Origin: Corythucha ciliata | Taxonomy: Eukaryota; Arthropoda; Insecta; Hemiptera; Tingidae | NCBI GenBank assembly: GCA_038030265.1 | Contig: CM075941.1 | Span: 44,020,164-44,084,163, forward strand | Direction: 5' to 3' | DNA: 64,000 nucleotides | In this document: positions 1 to 13,881 of the stretch, piece by piece | Numbering within the stretch: position 1 is the stretch's first letter | Layout: each line of letters opens with the position of its first letter | Notes under the pieces: generated by a model | Seen by the model: only the letters and a program-made list of their open reading frames with translations | Told to the model about the DNA's origin: nothing | Databases searched by the model: none | Program-made: the position numbers and the translations under genes

Positions 1-1539
1 GTAGGGGAGAGGTCGAATGGAGAGGAAGAGGTTTTGTTCTAAAGTTGAGAACGTGCGGTTTATTATAAATACCGAACGACTTCTTAATAAACTCGTCAAC
101 AAATTCTCTTCTCCATTATACGCCCTATGATGGGGACGTTTTTCAGACTTCAAAAAGTGTTTCACTCGCCCTGGGAGGATAACAGGACAGGGAGCCCTCA
201 TCTTGAGCCATTTGACGCTCAATTGAACGCAATCAAGAGCGAAATAGAATCTAAGAAGGCGACACTTGATATAGAGGGGGAGAGGGTGCTGACGAAAGAA
301 AAATTGTTCTCGCCACCCCAACTGCAAGACAAACAACAAAATTATGAAATCTGCCGGTTTTAATACATCGTGAAGGGAAGGGAAAGGAGGAAACCTCTCA
401 AACTTCCTTTGTTGCCCAAAAAACTAAAAGTAATTACACGGTGAAGATAGGGGCACGAAAATTACGTACAAGCCCTCCAAGGTGAGGATCACGCTCAATT
501 AAACATCTCGCTAAGCTTCAGGAATACTGAGTAGTGAGTAGTGAGACCTTTCCTCATTGCACCTTTAGCTCAAGGATGTAAGCATCGGCGAGATCTCACA
601 ATTGATTGAAAATATCAGGGAATCGACAGATATAATGTTGGTTTGACCATGAAAAACGCTAATAAATTGTCAATTATTGTTTTAACGGAGGTAACTTTCA
701 CGTTACAAGAATTCTAATATTTCCATGTCAACCTATTTTTTTTTTTACTACAAGGGAGAAAAAATTGGGGAAACCCACTTCGAGGAAAAGTGGCATTGGA
801 TTACATAGAAAAATCACATTTTGCCGGTCCTTCAAAACTGCCCCTGAAGAGGGCCATTACAAAAAAGAAAAAGAAATGGAGGAGCAGAGAACGAGACGGA
901 TGAGGTCTAAAAAGTGAGATTAGAAACCAGATTTTTCACGCACAATTCACTTCGCCAAGGACTGAGCTTTTATAGGCGAAGGAAGTCACCATTTCCGTAA
1001 AAAGAAGCAACCGGGTCACTGGGGGAACGATCACTGCACCGCAGAAGGGGGAAAATCCCTGGAAAATGAGGCCTAAGAAAATCTGTTTCCTAGCGTGCCA
1101 GTTTCCCTTTCGCTTCAACAGCTCAAAAATAGAGGCTGGAGGAGAACATTGGTCGCGTTAGCGGTCCAATATGCTACCTACCACAAAGTCGCTGCCTAGT
1201 GCTGACCGCTCCGAATACGATACCAACTTGGACAAACGTTTTGGTTAATAAACCTAGTGTTAATTTTTCCAAGCAAAATCAAACATAAACGCACGTTTTG
1301 GATGTCCTGGACTCGTTAAACCACCAGACACGCTCTTTCACTGCCCCCCTCCCCCGAGGAATCGGACCGTAACCTATGAAAGTGATCCTTTCTTAAATAA
1401 GTGACTGTTCTCAGGGACAGTCACCGTACGATGACGTCAAAAGAGAGTGATTTTTGTATCACCCCGAGACGCCAAAAGCATTTAGCGTCATACAATTAGG
1501 ACAGGAGCAGCTGGATAGTCCGAATCTGGACGTATGTAC
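1..1539. other. Intergenic, no gene recognised
   Basis: I see no supported gene here. The only open frame of note (127-363, plus strand, 78 codons) resembles no family I recognise and has no clear splice or coding signature. The rest is AT-rich with short purine runs. Confidence 0.5.
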
Positions 1540-1541
1540 TA

Positions 1542-1951
1542 CAGTGGAACCTCGATAACTCGAACCTCACGGGTAAATGAAAAAATTCGAGTTATCGAGA
1601 ACTTTGACTAACCGGGGTTCGAGTTATCGGGGCCTAGAATAACCGATTTCGAGTTATAGAGGTCCCAAGTTAGAAGACCTCTTCTGAATCCCCTCTTCGA
1701 TGTGATAACTTCGAGTTATAGAGGTGAAGTACTCAAAACTTCGACTTATAGAGGTAAAAGGAGGACTCAAGAGGATCTTAAGGAGGATTTTTCGGTCCAC
1801 GAGCCTAAGAAAATTCGTCTTATCGAGGTTTCAGTTCGACTTGTAAAGGTAAAAATGAAGGCAAATTGTAAGGAAAGTCAAAGGGATTCAAGAAAATTCG
1901 GTTTATCGAGGAATTCGAGTTACTGAGGTTCGAGTTATTGAGGTTCCACTG
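1542..1951. mobile_element. Pogo/Tigger-like MITE (Tc1/mariner superfamily), 410 bp
   Basis: The ends are inverted repeats: the left starts CAGTGGAACCTCGATAACTC and the right ends GAGTTATTGAGGTTCCACTG. A TA dinucleotide flanks each side (1540-1541 and 1952-1953), the usual Tc1/mariner target duplication. The interior repeats the motif TTCGAGTTATCGAG many times in both orientations, a pattern typical of pogo/Tigger-derived MITEs. There is no transposase, so it is non-autonomous. The overlapping 74-codon frame is a by-product of the repeats. Confidence 0.88.
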
Positions 1952-1954
1952 TAC

Positions 1955-4900
1955 CATGAGCCGTTCACCTTTCAACTCGAATCACCTGAACAGTAAAACC
2001 CCCTTGAATTGAACCAGTTCTTCCTGACGAACTGAAAAGTCAAGCAGAGGCCCCCCCCCCTTCGGCGTGTCTGACGCCCTAAGTTCCTCATTTTTCCAGT
2101 CCGCAACCGATGTGTAAGGGGGGGGGGGTTGAATCCTGAAAAGAAACGCGTTTGAGTAATCTCTGGGGGAGGGGAAAAAGAGGTGACAAAGCGTTTCATA
2201 TTTCCACTCTCACTCGTGAAAATAGAGGGAAAATAAGGCGATTTCGCGCTACCCTAAAGCTAGTTTTCACTTTTATGTTTGAGAGTGTCCTACGTTTTCC
2301 CGGGTATTTGCCCTGAGCTTTCACCACGAGAGTGAAATATTTTCAACTTGAGGGATAGGGACGGAATCTCTCAACATAAAGATCGTATGAGAATTCTCTG
2401 TATGAAAGCGAATCAAATTCAAAACGTTCTGTCCGTCACTCTTCCCTGAGGTTTTTTTACCTCTCGCTGTGCACACCCGCACAGTGACTCGTGACCCTTT
2501 TTCAACTTGCCGTATCATTACATATGTTCAAACTTCCCATGGGAAGTTGGTTACGCTTATATTTTTTTTTTTTCTGTAGAGTAAGTCTAAGAATAGGTGT
2601 TTTGGCTTCCAAACAACTATTTTTAAAAAAGTCATTACTTTGTTTACAACTAGACCAGGCCATCCTATTTATTTTTTTTCTTCACAGTAGCTAAACCTAA
2701 TCGTCGTAGAGCAATTTTAGGGGTGTAACTCAAGCGGACGACTACCGTAAAAATTTTTGTTTACACCCCTGAACTACTTTCAACCTTCAATTTAGGCACA
2801 CGCTTGAAAAGTAAAGCAAGCTGAGTAAGACAGTTAACAAGATACAACTATGCGAGATAAAACGATTATTCCCAGGATGCAAGCGATGAAGAAGCGGGAG
2901 GGGGGGGGGCTTTGTAGAAAATGCGAAAAGGCACGTCATTTTTTTAAGGTCAACAACAAGCTGAGCAATCTAGCGATGAGTAATCATCAACGTTGAAGTC
3001 AGTGCAACAACAAGGAAGCCTGCAACTGACATAATTTGCACCCCTTCCCCCCCTCTCGCACCAAGCCGTCGACAGTCAAATTTTGTACACTTACACAGCC
3101 AAACGCTTCCTTGAGGCCCGTCGCTGAGTAAGTGCAAACTAAATTGGAGACCCGCCAGGTCCCTTTTCAGTTGACCACTGTCCATGGATAGAACACAGTC
3201 CGGTAAGAGTATAAGATGGTCGAGACCCTCTTGCGGACCCGCTAGGCTCTCCGCGGCGAGCATCGCCTCATTACACACACTTGTCTTGTTTCCAAGTTCT
3301 TTCGCGTGTAAATTTTCACAAATTTATACGCGAGCACTTGTGAAATAATAAAAATCCACAAAAACTGATGTGAGATGGGATAGAGTGCTAATTCAAAAAT
3401 AAAAAACGAACTTTTTCAACTTGAAACGGGAGGTGTAAATAAAAAAAAGAGCTCGCGAACTTAATGAAAATTTACAAATGTATCGAAAATATAAAAAATA
3501 TATTTTAAAAAAATCTGACAGCGAGTGACCGTGGCGAGAATCCGCGTTCAACTAAAGCAACTCTCAAGACACGGGAGTTCTCATTCTCGTAAGGTTGCCG
3601 CCGCCGCGGTGGGGGTTGGATAAAGAAGACTGCCCCACGTTGAATTAAAAAAACTTTCTTTGCTAGTACTACGAGGGTCTCCCCCTCCCCTCAACAACAA
3701 CATCAATCAAGTAATTCATTCATTTTGAAACAATGAAAAATACTCAAGTTGTATTGAGGTTTGCTTCTAGAAACCCAAATGCCACTTTTTCGAGGAATTC
3801 GCCAATAATTTTAAGGAATAGTTGAAGGTCGGATTACATCGTGTACATCTACAATTGTAATATGGCCTCCCTCTTCCAAGGACTAAGAAGAGGTGACCAA
3901 AAATGTCAAGATAATAACATTAAATGGGCTAGTGGGGGGAGGGGACACCGCGAAATACTAAAGTTCATCATTCATCACCACGAAATGTCTGCAGGGGGAA
4001 AGCGTAGTTTGACTGAAGACAGTATCACAGTGATTTCTCTTTTTTTTAAAAAGTAATTACCTGATGATTAGAAATCAGGTGTAAGAAGAAGAAGAAGAAG
4101 AAGAAGAAAAAAGAACATAGCGAAGGAAATTTCCTTCCGTTACCAATCTACAGCCCCTCAACAACATTGAATAGCATCGTAAGGAAGTTACAGAACGAAG
4201 GGATCAATGGATAAAACATGATTGGTAAAACCTTTATGGGCCGCTTCATAACAAGAGATTGAAGCAACGAGCAATGTTAATAAAAAGGGAATAACTATAA
4301 AGGGGGTTAGAAAGGCGAACAACAACCCATTTTTCGCGTTACGCCATTCATTTCAGTATTGGAAAAACGTTCCCACTTGCCCCTCCCCACCACCACCCTC
4401 CAGATACGACTAATACATCTCTCCAAGACCGTCGCCGCGTATTGTTGAATTTTTTTTTCTCGTTCACCGACCGTACCAAATCTCTTAACATGACAGATTA
4501 CACAAGGTGTGACATGAAGTATGTACGAAAAAAAAAAATCAAGAGGGGTATGCGATTTTTTTTTTAGGTTGGTAGAGCGGGGTCGGGAGGGCTTCCTTAT
4601 TGAGTTACAACGAAATAAAAAAGTTTCGGTAGCTCTTAATTTTCAACGAGATCAATCCATCTGGCAACAAGAGAATCCGGGGGGAAAATAGTGCTGGTAA
4701 CAACGCAATTGAAAGCATGACGACAAACAAGAGTAGAGACATGAAAAGAAGGCGGAAGGAATAAACTCAATAATCGCACCGTAAAGAATGATAGGACGCG
4801 AAAATAAATAAATGAAAAACAGTCACTTCAAAAAAGCAAACATTTTTATCAACATTGCAGGGCTGTCCAAACCCTGCAACTGAAATTTTAAGCTTAGGGA

Positions 4901-7720
4901 GAGGGCGTACGCTTTATACGCCTGAGGAATTGCCCCCCCCCCCCTCCTCACTTCAACTAGAAAATTTATAAAGTGAATAATGTAAAAACAAACAATATCG
5001 GCAAAAGGTGTAGATAAAAAAGAAGAAGATTCAAACCGTTCCACCCATCAAACCGCTAAGAGCAGCGTCCTACGAGCCACGGTTGACCGGTACCAACCCA
5101 TTTTTATTCTTTTTTTTTTTTTGGCTTGGACATTCTTTCAAGAGCAAGCGGCGACGTCTAGTGAATTCTTGACAGTTACAACGGCAACTTGAGAAGTAAT
5201 CAAGACGAATAAATGATCAAATAAACAGGAAGAAACGCGAAAAGCTTCGTTTGCGAAAGCAACCCGCACCCATGCTCAATGTATTGTGAAGTGAGAGGGG
5301 GGGGGGGAGTTGAGAAAACAGGCAAAAGGTGAAAAACTGTGTTTTTTTTTGTTTTTTTTAATGCAACGTAAAAGCGTGGATAGTGCCTCCCCGTTTTAAG
5401 GGGTATCTGATTGGTTCCGTACGAAAACTGGGGTAGCAAAAAAAAAGGAGAAAGTTACCCGAAAAAGAATAAAAATCTTGAATAACTATTAAATCCTGCG
5501 AGAAATTCCTGGAAAGTTTGAAATTAGTTGTATTTCAAAGAAAACGAAATAAAAAGGCACTGGCAGTCTCCAGGTAACAGAAACGAAAGACTGCACAAAC
5601 TACCTCGCTCCGAGTACCTATTACGTCTATCAAAATTTAAAACAAAATAAATTACTCGAACCCCCCCCCCCGTTAAATGAACCGAAGAAAACTCATTCTT
5701 AAAATTGTTTGTTTCTCTGAATATTACATAAAAACGTAGGGCGTGGGGGGGGGGGGCAACTACAAAATTTGCACGGTTCTAACAAATTATTTAGTGCGGA
5801 ACTAGATTGGGCTAAAAGGTGTAATCCAAAAAAGGGAAAAATGTCATCAGCCTTATGTAATTTTTTTTAAAACTAGACAATGCCGCTGAAAAGAAGGGAC
5901 GGAGTGGGGGAATGATAATTTTCCGCTTTTTTTTACGCGTGGATAAAAATGCTGTAACGCGAAGAAGAAAATACGAATTGAGGAAAAAGGGAAAACCTTT
6001 TTCTCAAGGAAGAAAGCGGGAACCAATCGCGCGGAGAGCGAGCGCAATGAAGGAAGAAGAATTTTCACTAGAATTCGAGTAGTATACCTGCGCCTACCGT
6101 CAACATTCCTATACACATAACTCACATAAAGCAACCAGCACACTAGACGCGTAAGGGAGGACAAAAAAAGATGGGGGGGGGGGTGTTAAAACACAATGAA
6201 AATAACTCATTGGCCTAAACATTCTGTACACGATGAGGGGGCATAAACGCATCTCCAAGCAAATGTTTAAAGAGACACTATTGAGGTAACATGGAAACCC
6301 ATGTCCACGAAAACTGGGCCAAACGGGTGGCATTTGATAGAGCACGACGCACCTGAAATTTGGCACTTCGCAAAATTCCCTACAAATTGTCAACGTGTAG
6401 AGGTAGAAGACACCAAAAATGTCAAAACAAGACACCTCAATTTTTTGCCTAACTTTTGCGGCTTGTAAAGCTGCTATACAAATTCAAAAAAAATAAAGGT
6501 GTTTTAGTATATCTGGAAGAAAACAGCCAAATGGAGGTGTTTCTTACTTTGGGCCTCAAATGTGCACTAATTTCTCCCAATAAATTCAAAACTTGAAATC
6601 CCACTTTGGAAGACATCCAAAATTCGAGTTATATGGTTATGAGGGAGGGTGGACCGGTAAACGAAGGCACAGGACAGACACGTATCCAAAAGATTAGGTC
6701 TGCAGTCAGTTTAGCTTCCCGCCTTCTTATGAACTATCACTAACTGAAACGACGAGTGAATATCCATCTTTCCGGGATGCCTTTTCCTACCAACGAGGGG
6801 TCGAAAACTTTTTCTCTGAATTGGACTCATCGTTCGTACTAATCTAACTGCTATTTCCAAATAAAGAACCCCGGGTGCTTCACACTTAGAATATCAAAGC
6901 ACGTACACTCACGTGCGCCCGGCGCTGCGTCCGCTTATAGCTCAAGAGTATAACGGTTAAATATATTAATGCATTATATATTTACAGTTATTTAAATTAG
7001 GAACCTGAATAACTTCAATAATTTAGCGGATAAAGCATTTCAATCTTTGTTGTATTTTCTTATAACAGGGGCAAGGAACATCCTTTTTCCTCAGTGCGAA
7101 TAAAACACACAATTTAGGTACTCATGCTACCTAGCGGCTGAATTCATTCAGCAGTAGCCCCCCCCCCCCCAACACAACGATGGACTAACAAAACTAATAA
7201 ATGGGAATTGGGAGAGCCCTTCTTGGGGTAATTTACGATGATTAAGCAGGAGCAGGCGGTATTTATTATGAGAAATGCGACACATGAGGTTTACGCAACG
7301 CCTAGAAAAGGTTTAAAATGGGTTAATTAGAGTGAATTTTATACGAAACATTCTAGACTAATCAGCAACACGATAATGATTAACGTGAAAAAATGTGCGA
7401 TTATTTTGCTATTTTAAAAATTATTGAGCCCCCCCCCCTCCTCCCAGTAATCTTATCTAATTTAGGTGTCAGGTAATTCCAGTGGAATTCCTAACATCAA
7501 CAGTTCGAAGTGCAACCGATAACCAAAGCAAATAAATGACATAAAAAATCCCCCAAAATAAACGACTGGCATACTCAGCCCCTGCAAAGAACCAAACCCG
7601 CACAACAAAAGCGTCGTGCGGGTCAGAAGTATATTCTCTGGAAATTCTGGCGCTTAGCCCTTTCTAAGATTTTTGTATTCAACTCGGTGCCCCAACTATC
7701 TATAAACATTTAATCGCGTG
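1955..7720. other. Long gene-free stretch with homopolymer tracts
   Basis: I find no exon or RNA gene with support. The region holds many C or G runs of 9-13 nt (for example 2051-2060, 2118-2128, 5661-5671, 5745-5756, 7158-7170), a short hairpin at about 2719-2769 whose stem is AGGGGTGTAA, and a GAA microsatellite at about 4084-4108. The open frames are short, lack family resemblance and are often formed by the homopolymer runs. Confidence 0.5.
4084..4108. repeat. (GAA)n microsatellite
   Basis: About eight GAA triplets in a row, read directly. It lies in gene-free sequence. Confidence 0.9.
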
Positions 7721-7725
7721 TGTGT

Positions 7726-7858
7726 ACACGTTCAAACTTATCGTCAGTCTTGCTATCAATTGGTTCAAATCTGTTTATACAGCTGATTCAGTCAAAAATT
7801 AAGCTGGGGAAACAGATTTGAACATATTTAGCATGACTGACGATAAGTTTGAACGTGT
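7726..7858. repeat. 133-bp foldback hairpin
   Basis: The left arm (about 7726-7780, starting ACACGTTCAAACTTATCG) and the right arm (about 7808-7858, ending CGATAAGTTTGAACGTGT) are near-perfect inverted repeats of about 50 nt around a loop of about 28 nt. It is most likely a small MITE. The long stem could also form a foldback RNA if transcribed. Confidence 0.85.
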
Positions 7859-7859
7859 G

Positions 7860-10800
7860 GACCGGGCTTAAAACAGATAATTTTTGTTGTCTCAGGTCAC
7901 TTTTCAACAGACAATGTTCTTCGAAGTTTCCACATACCTGACCGTCTTAGGGAGGACTTTTTTTTTTTTTTTTTTTTTCAATTTTTGGCCCATTGACAAA
8001 GAGTTGATCACCATCAAAATTCACCCTCACCCCATTCCACAATTTTCTGGATCGCCCGAAACATCGAGAAAAATTGGTCTCATTCCGCTTTAAAAAATAT
8101 AAAATTTCATTGAAACCAGAAAGAAGAGGTTTAGCGATTTTTTTTTTTTTTTTTTTTTTTACACAAACCCCTCTAGCAACCGAATCATCCGAAAGTCATT
8201 GCTCCCAACGTGTAGAGAATAAGCCGGTGCTACGAGTGGCAGCGGGGATGGGGTATCAAAAGCAACCTTCACGGTTGGACTACGATTATCAAACTATTAT
8301 TTAAGTCAGGAAAGTCCGCCACCTCATTTGGTGGAGGAGATGACCACAATAATGTGGCAGGAGAGGAGGTGTGCGACGAATATATTTTGATAAAACACGT
8401 CCTTTCAGTTTTGACAGTTCAATGGCGGATCGAACGGCACCTTCCGCGCAACTTTGGGTGACTAAAGTTTGAAGTGACAAAATAAAGTCGCCTCCTCGAA
8501 AAGGGTCCTCTTAACGTGAGACAACGGAGTGTCTTTTTAAAGAAATTCTACGCTTGACACGGGAGGGGAAGAGATTTCAACTGAAATAAACACAGTTGGA
8601 TCCATCCCAGTTTCTTCTCCAGGAGGATTTTTGAAGGGCGACCCAGGTGTCTCTGTTTGTTATTGTGGAGACGCCTATTTTTACTCGCACAAGGGTCTCC
8701 CCTCCCATCACACATAAAGAACATGTCTCGAGTTTTGTCGTTTTTCGATGCTAGTATAATAACAAATTTACTGTCGTTGTCAATGATGCAAACGGATACA
8801 AGGGGCGTGGGGTACGAAAATAAAAATTCAATACCGTACGATAGATGCAGTAATGCAATACAAATAAGTTAATCTAATTATGACTGAAATGGCTGATCTA
8901 AGTATAACTCGTCTAGGGGTTGTTTTCTTTGTTCGGTTTCTGTCTAATAAAGGTGCACACTAACCCGGCTAAACTGGCTCATTCTAGTAATCCATAGTAA
9001 CTCTACACAAACCACACCCTACACAGGGAACCACACAGGGTGAAGTTCAATACTCTTTCCACAAAAATCGCAAAATTCAAGAAACGTTACAAGACAATCT
9101 CGCACAAAATTTAAGATATCAATGTGTACATTTCCAAGATTAGAAAAACAGAAGAAGAGGGGCAGGAAGCTCGTAAAAACACCTCTCCCCGAAAAAAGTC
9201 TTACGGCGCCACGAGCACGAGGCATAAAAGCCCCACATGTTCGCGTATAAAACCAAAACGAAAAGTCACCAGTTCACCATACTACCGGGGTATCGAAGTA
9301 AATTTTAAAAATAGGGCTTACCCTTGAGAATAGACCCATCACCTTTAATCCTAAGAGGAAGTTCTACAAGGTATAACATTTCGCACTTTTCCAATAATGA
9401 ACCTTCAAGTCAAAACATACAAAAAATCTATAAATTCTTTCAAAAGGGAGAGCCAAATACTGCGATGAACACAACAACAACTGGACACTATCCCAACAGG
9501 AAGTTGAGCTTTGAAGAGGCCAGGTGAGGCGGCACCGGAAAAACGTACACATACGTACGTCCCTACTACTTTTTTTTTTTTTTTTTTTTTTTTACAATTA
9601 TTGCCACACACGTCCCCCCTTACTAATTGTCATCGAGCGTTACCAACGGATCTACAAGATGAATCGCCACAACCCAGTGGTTGAACAATAGATTAATTAC
9701 TTCGATCACGCCGGTGCTGGGGTTTGAGGCGCTCGTCAATAGTAATTAAGACAACGGGTTTACCTGGAGGGGGGGTAACAGAAGCGTAACCGTGAAATAT
9801 TACTCTCATGCAGAGAAAAAGGACAGAAAATAGGATACAAGAATAAGAATGATTAGAAGGTACTACAAGTGAAATGAACCAGTTTGGGAATGGTTCTTTA
9901 ACTGATCATACAATGAATTGGGAGGATGTATGATGAATGAGAGTGTCCAGAAGCTTATATTTCAGGCATCGAAATGATAGGATGCCAAAACATGCCACGC
10001 CAATGGCAGCACTGCCAGTAAACTTACGATGTTTTGTTTTCACATATCTACCTCCTTCCCTGAACACAATTGATTCACAAGTTTGATTCGCAAAAACAAA
10101 TATTTAACCGGAAAATCGGTATATCAACTTTATCAAAACGATAAATCATTACAAGTCAAAATGCTCGGTAAAACTAAATAAATAAACGTCTGTGAATCAC
10201 GTTGCAAAGGCCGGCCTACGAGTAAGAGCAAAGAGCGAAATACTCCTAAAGGGTGACAAAACCGTGTGAAATAATTTGTCCGGTGAACGCAAGTCCGTCC
10301 ACGGCTACCCACAATTAACAGAAGCGACTTCGTATTGAACCAATTCAATTACCTCCAAAAACGACCCTAAAAATAACTTCGTGTAAAAGGCGTGAACTCT
10401 CCCCATGTAAATCATTTCTAACATCCTTCGTGTCTATTCCAATCAATGACTGGATTATTGACTGACACCCTCGTCCCTCATCACAACCTCCTTTTCCCGC
10501 AAGTCAGTAATACCTCTCTTTTTTTCCACTATTTTTAGAAAAAACGAGAATGATGTGATGCGACCCCGAACTTTATTTAAAACTCGCGAGAACATCTGCC
10601 AATTACATTCTTTGAGATGACGTTTTAAATAACGCGAGTCTGCAACTTTTTTTGCGGAAGATTAACATTTTTAAATCATTTTCCCATAAAATTACAGAAA
10701 AATGATACAGCAATTCATTACACCCTTCGTTGAAGGAATGAACGGCGTTTGTTCCAAAGTTACTCCCACCCAACCCCTTTATGGAAAGTGCATTAATCAA

Positions 10801-13120
10801 CATTTCTAATAATTACCCAGTTTATTGACCCACACCTCTAGCCTATTCTATCAAAAAATGTTCTTATAGCCAAGTACCGCCACGCCATTTAGCGACAGTG
10901 ATTTTTGGACGCAAAAACAAAAAAACCGTACCGGTTCTGACACCGGTAAATGACGGTGCTACTTAATTGCCTTATTTTGAGTTCACACTGGCAATTATTC
11001 CATTTTTCCCAGCGTGATAGTCTTAATAAACCTCCGAGTCAAGTAGTGAAACGAGGAAACCCTGAGATGCATTAATGAGTGAGGGCGTGCAACACAGATC
11101 GCCTCTTTGTAAGTTCCAAACGTCGACAAAATAAGTATTAAAAAAACTAAAAATAATGTTTCGGTTAGGGCATAAAGTACATCATTCATTTCCGTTATAC
11201 TTTTTCAAGTCACGTTTTAAAATAGAGTTTTGTCCCATAGACTGCGAGGGGAAGATCGAAAATAAAACAAAAAAAGACGTCTTGTCTTACGAAGGGTATA
11301 CGAACCCTTCAGAATCAAAATTTTAGAGTCATTTTCAACGAAATTTTTAAAGCCTTTTCAGCCTTTTTACCATAAAATTGGCCGCTGAAAAGAAATACAA
11401 TAGGTAAGCCAGAGGAACCGATAATAGAACCAATCACCCATGTGTAATGGGCTATTCGAATGGTCAGGAAAATCAAACAGCAGCCAAATGAGAAACATTT
11501 AAATATTATTTAAACAATAAAAAATTGCTCAAAATTATGACCGAATGATGGGAAGTAGGCAGTAGACAATCCAAACAAAAAACTTACAAACCTATGTAAT
11601 AATCCTCCGATGTAGGGACGACCATTTTTCAACGTCACGTCCACATCAAAATCAGCACGGAAGCACTTAATGAAATAATAAAAAAAAAGTTATTCTAATT
11701 GAACACAACTCCTGGAAGAAACTAAGACCAACGGTAAGACAGTTGAGGGAGCAATGAGGAAACTCCGCCTATCCTTACCACGACGCATGAGAAATCCCCA
11801 TAATAAACACGCCGGCCGGGTCTTCGGAATAAGATGCTCACGGTGGCGAGTCTTTTAAACTTGATCGCGTGTTCTTCAAAACGTAAAATTAAGAGGTGCA
11901 TTTCGACGAGTTAGATATACACGTACCTACAAGAAAATTGAAAAGTATTTCAGAAGGCTGATTCAGCGTAGTTTTTTGTGCCTTTCAAAGGAGTGAAAAT
12001 AATGTCCAAACGTAATTTTCGACTATAAACCCACTATTTTCAGACATTTTGCAACACTCGGTCAATTACTTGACGAAAATAATACAAAAATAGATTAAAA
12101 GAAGGCCAATTTTTACGTCATTGACCACTTGATAAAATGACAATCAATATCCCGTCCAACGCTAACATTTTAGCCCCCTTCTTTCAGTATTTAATAAGAG
12201 AACTTTTCAGCTGCAAGGCCGAAATTTTGGCTTGGAAACAGACCATTCCATTACCCACAACTCATTAAGCCTCGGAACAGTCGATTTAGGTTCAAATTGG
12301 GGCAAGTCTAGCCCCAGAATTAGAACCATTGACCCCCCCCCCCCGCTTGTTGGATTAGCTGGATGCCCAAGGGTCGGGAATTGAGTAAAGACGGTTCCTC
12401 CAGAAGATGGAGCAGATGGCTGGAACCGTCTAACGTGCCAAAACCCAGCGCTACTTCGAAACAATAAGGGAAGCACCGTTTCATCAACTTATTTTCGAGG
12501 CAAAATATGACGGCAGGAGACCGCCACCCTTCTGAGGGCCTTCCAATTAAGTCGGAGTTTCTGTATACTTTTGGACGGTGCTTTTCTTTGACTCTTTGAT
12601 TCAATTCGATGTGGACTCTCTAGCCTATGTGGACAAGCAACTAGCCTTTTCAGATGTATCACATAGCCGCTATCTTCTAATAGTGAGCGCTGAAACAAAC
12701 AATTGAGCCAAAAAGTGTCGGACTATTCTAGTTGATCTACGACCCCCCCCCCCCCAGCCATCAGACATTCGGCGAACCAATCAACCACGGGGAAAGAATA
12801 TCCGCCGCGGCCCCAGATCGGTATTTTAAAACCATACTCCAACAGGTATAATATGCTTTTGTAGGAAATTCGTGCACTTGGTGTAGGTACGTACAGTAGG
12901 CGAAAAAAAAAAAAAAAAAATCCGGGCTGCCGGGCGATTTGGATGCTTCGGCAGGCCGAACTATCGATATCGCGCCGAACTTTTATCGCTCTCCGATTTG
13001 ATTTACACCTTAGCCACAATATCAACAATCCTGACCGGTTTTTTCTCGTCGACTTCAGTAATACCTGTTCTCGCTGAAGTAAAAAATGGTCCCACATAGT
13101 AGTGTGTCAGTAGCACTTTA
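7860..13120. other. Gene-free stretch
   Basis: No supported gene. It contains long T runs (about 7960-7978, 8139-8160, 9570-9593), an A run at 12904-12920, and C runs at 12333-12344 and 12743-12755. Open frames of up to 124 codons on the minus strand at 12.2-13.1 kb cross these homopolymers and show no domain. Confidence 0.5.
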
Positions 13121-13123
13121 GGG

Positions 13124-13881
13124 CAGGGGCGGTTTTTGGCCCCCGTGACGAAGGCGCTGGTAAAATACGGTCTCCCCTCCCCATCCCACTTATCCTATTC
13201 GCCTAATTTCTTAATTTTCTTATAAAAAAACAATAGCCCGAAAGCCCACTGTCTCTGCCTCCCAAAACCCGGATTTTGTATTGCAGCGTCAGAGTGTCTG
13301 AAATCTGCTCATGAATCTGGGTGTATTTGGTGTTAGCGATTTTATTAAAAAGAAAAATTTGGAAATACGGCCCCAGAACTCAGAACATTCTACCAAAAAA
13401 ACAGGCATTTTGGCTAAATATCTGATCCAAAACAAATCCTGCTCGTTTGGCTCGTTCTAAAACCAAATATCGCAATTGAGTATATTTTAAAACCCCATGT
13501 TTCAACCTCTCAAAATCAAATTTTACGCATTTAGCTCGTTCAAAAACAAATTTAGGGATTTTAGATCTCTAAAAAACAAAATTCCGTTGGTTTGGCTGTT
13601 TCAGCGATTTATGATTTATGCTAAGCCAAATTTCAGCGCATAAAATCTTCCTATTATTTTGGTTAATAAGAAAAGGATTCGGTAAAGAAGAAAAATTCGA
13701 GATGCGCCTTAGATCGAGGCATAAATGGGGGGAAATCGCTAATTCATGGCTAAAATTGAGATAAAACCAATTCACGGTTCCTATAGAGGCAAGTTTGCGG
13801 CTGGAACTCAGAAAAAAGAGGGAGAGAGAGAGATATTTATTGAAGAACCCCTCCCAAAATAAAATCCTAGATCCGCCACTG
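13124..13881. mobile_element. Possible hAT-like non-autonomous element, weak
   Basis: The left end reads CAGGGGCGGTTTTTGG and the right end, on the other strand, reads CAGTGGCGGATCTAGG, matching the CAGKGGCG ends of the better-supported elements in this window. Loose minisatellite text built on the words 'ccaaat' and 'aaaacaaat' lies inside (13310-13640). The flanking 8-mers do not match (ctttaggg against gaagaggc), so either the target duplication has decayed or the two ends belong to different elements. Confidence 0.35.

Noticed and set aside
127..363. Plus-strand frame of 78 codons with a helical-looking middle
   Set aside because: No recognisable domain or splice context; too short to separate from chance.
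5853..6435. Two overlapping minus-strand frames of just over 100 codons
   Set aside because: No family resemblance, cross a G run, hydrophobic composition typical of AT-rich non-coding DNA.
12723..13097. Minus-strand frame of 124 codons
   Set aside because: It runs through a homopolymer A and a C run, producing poly-Phe and poly-Gly, and shows no domain.
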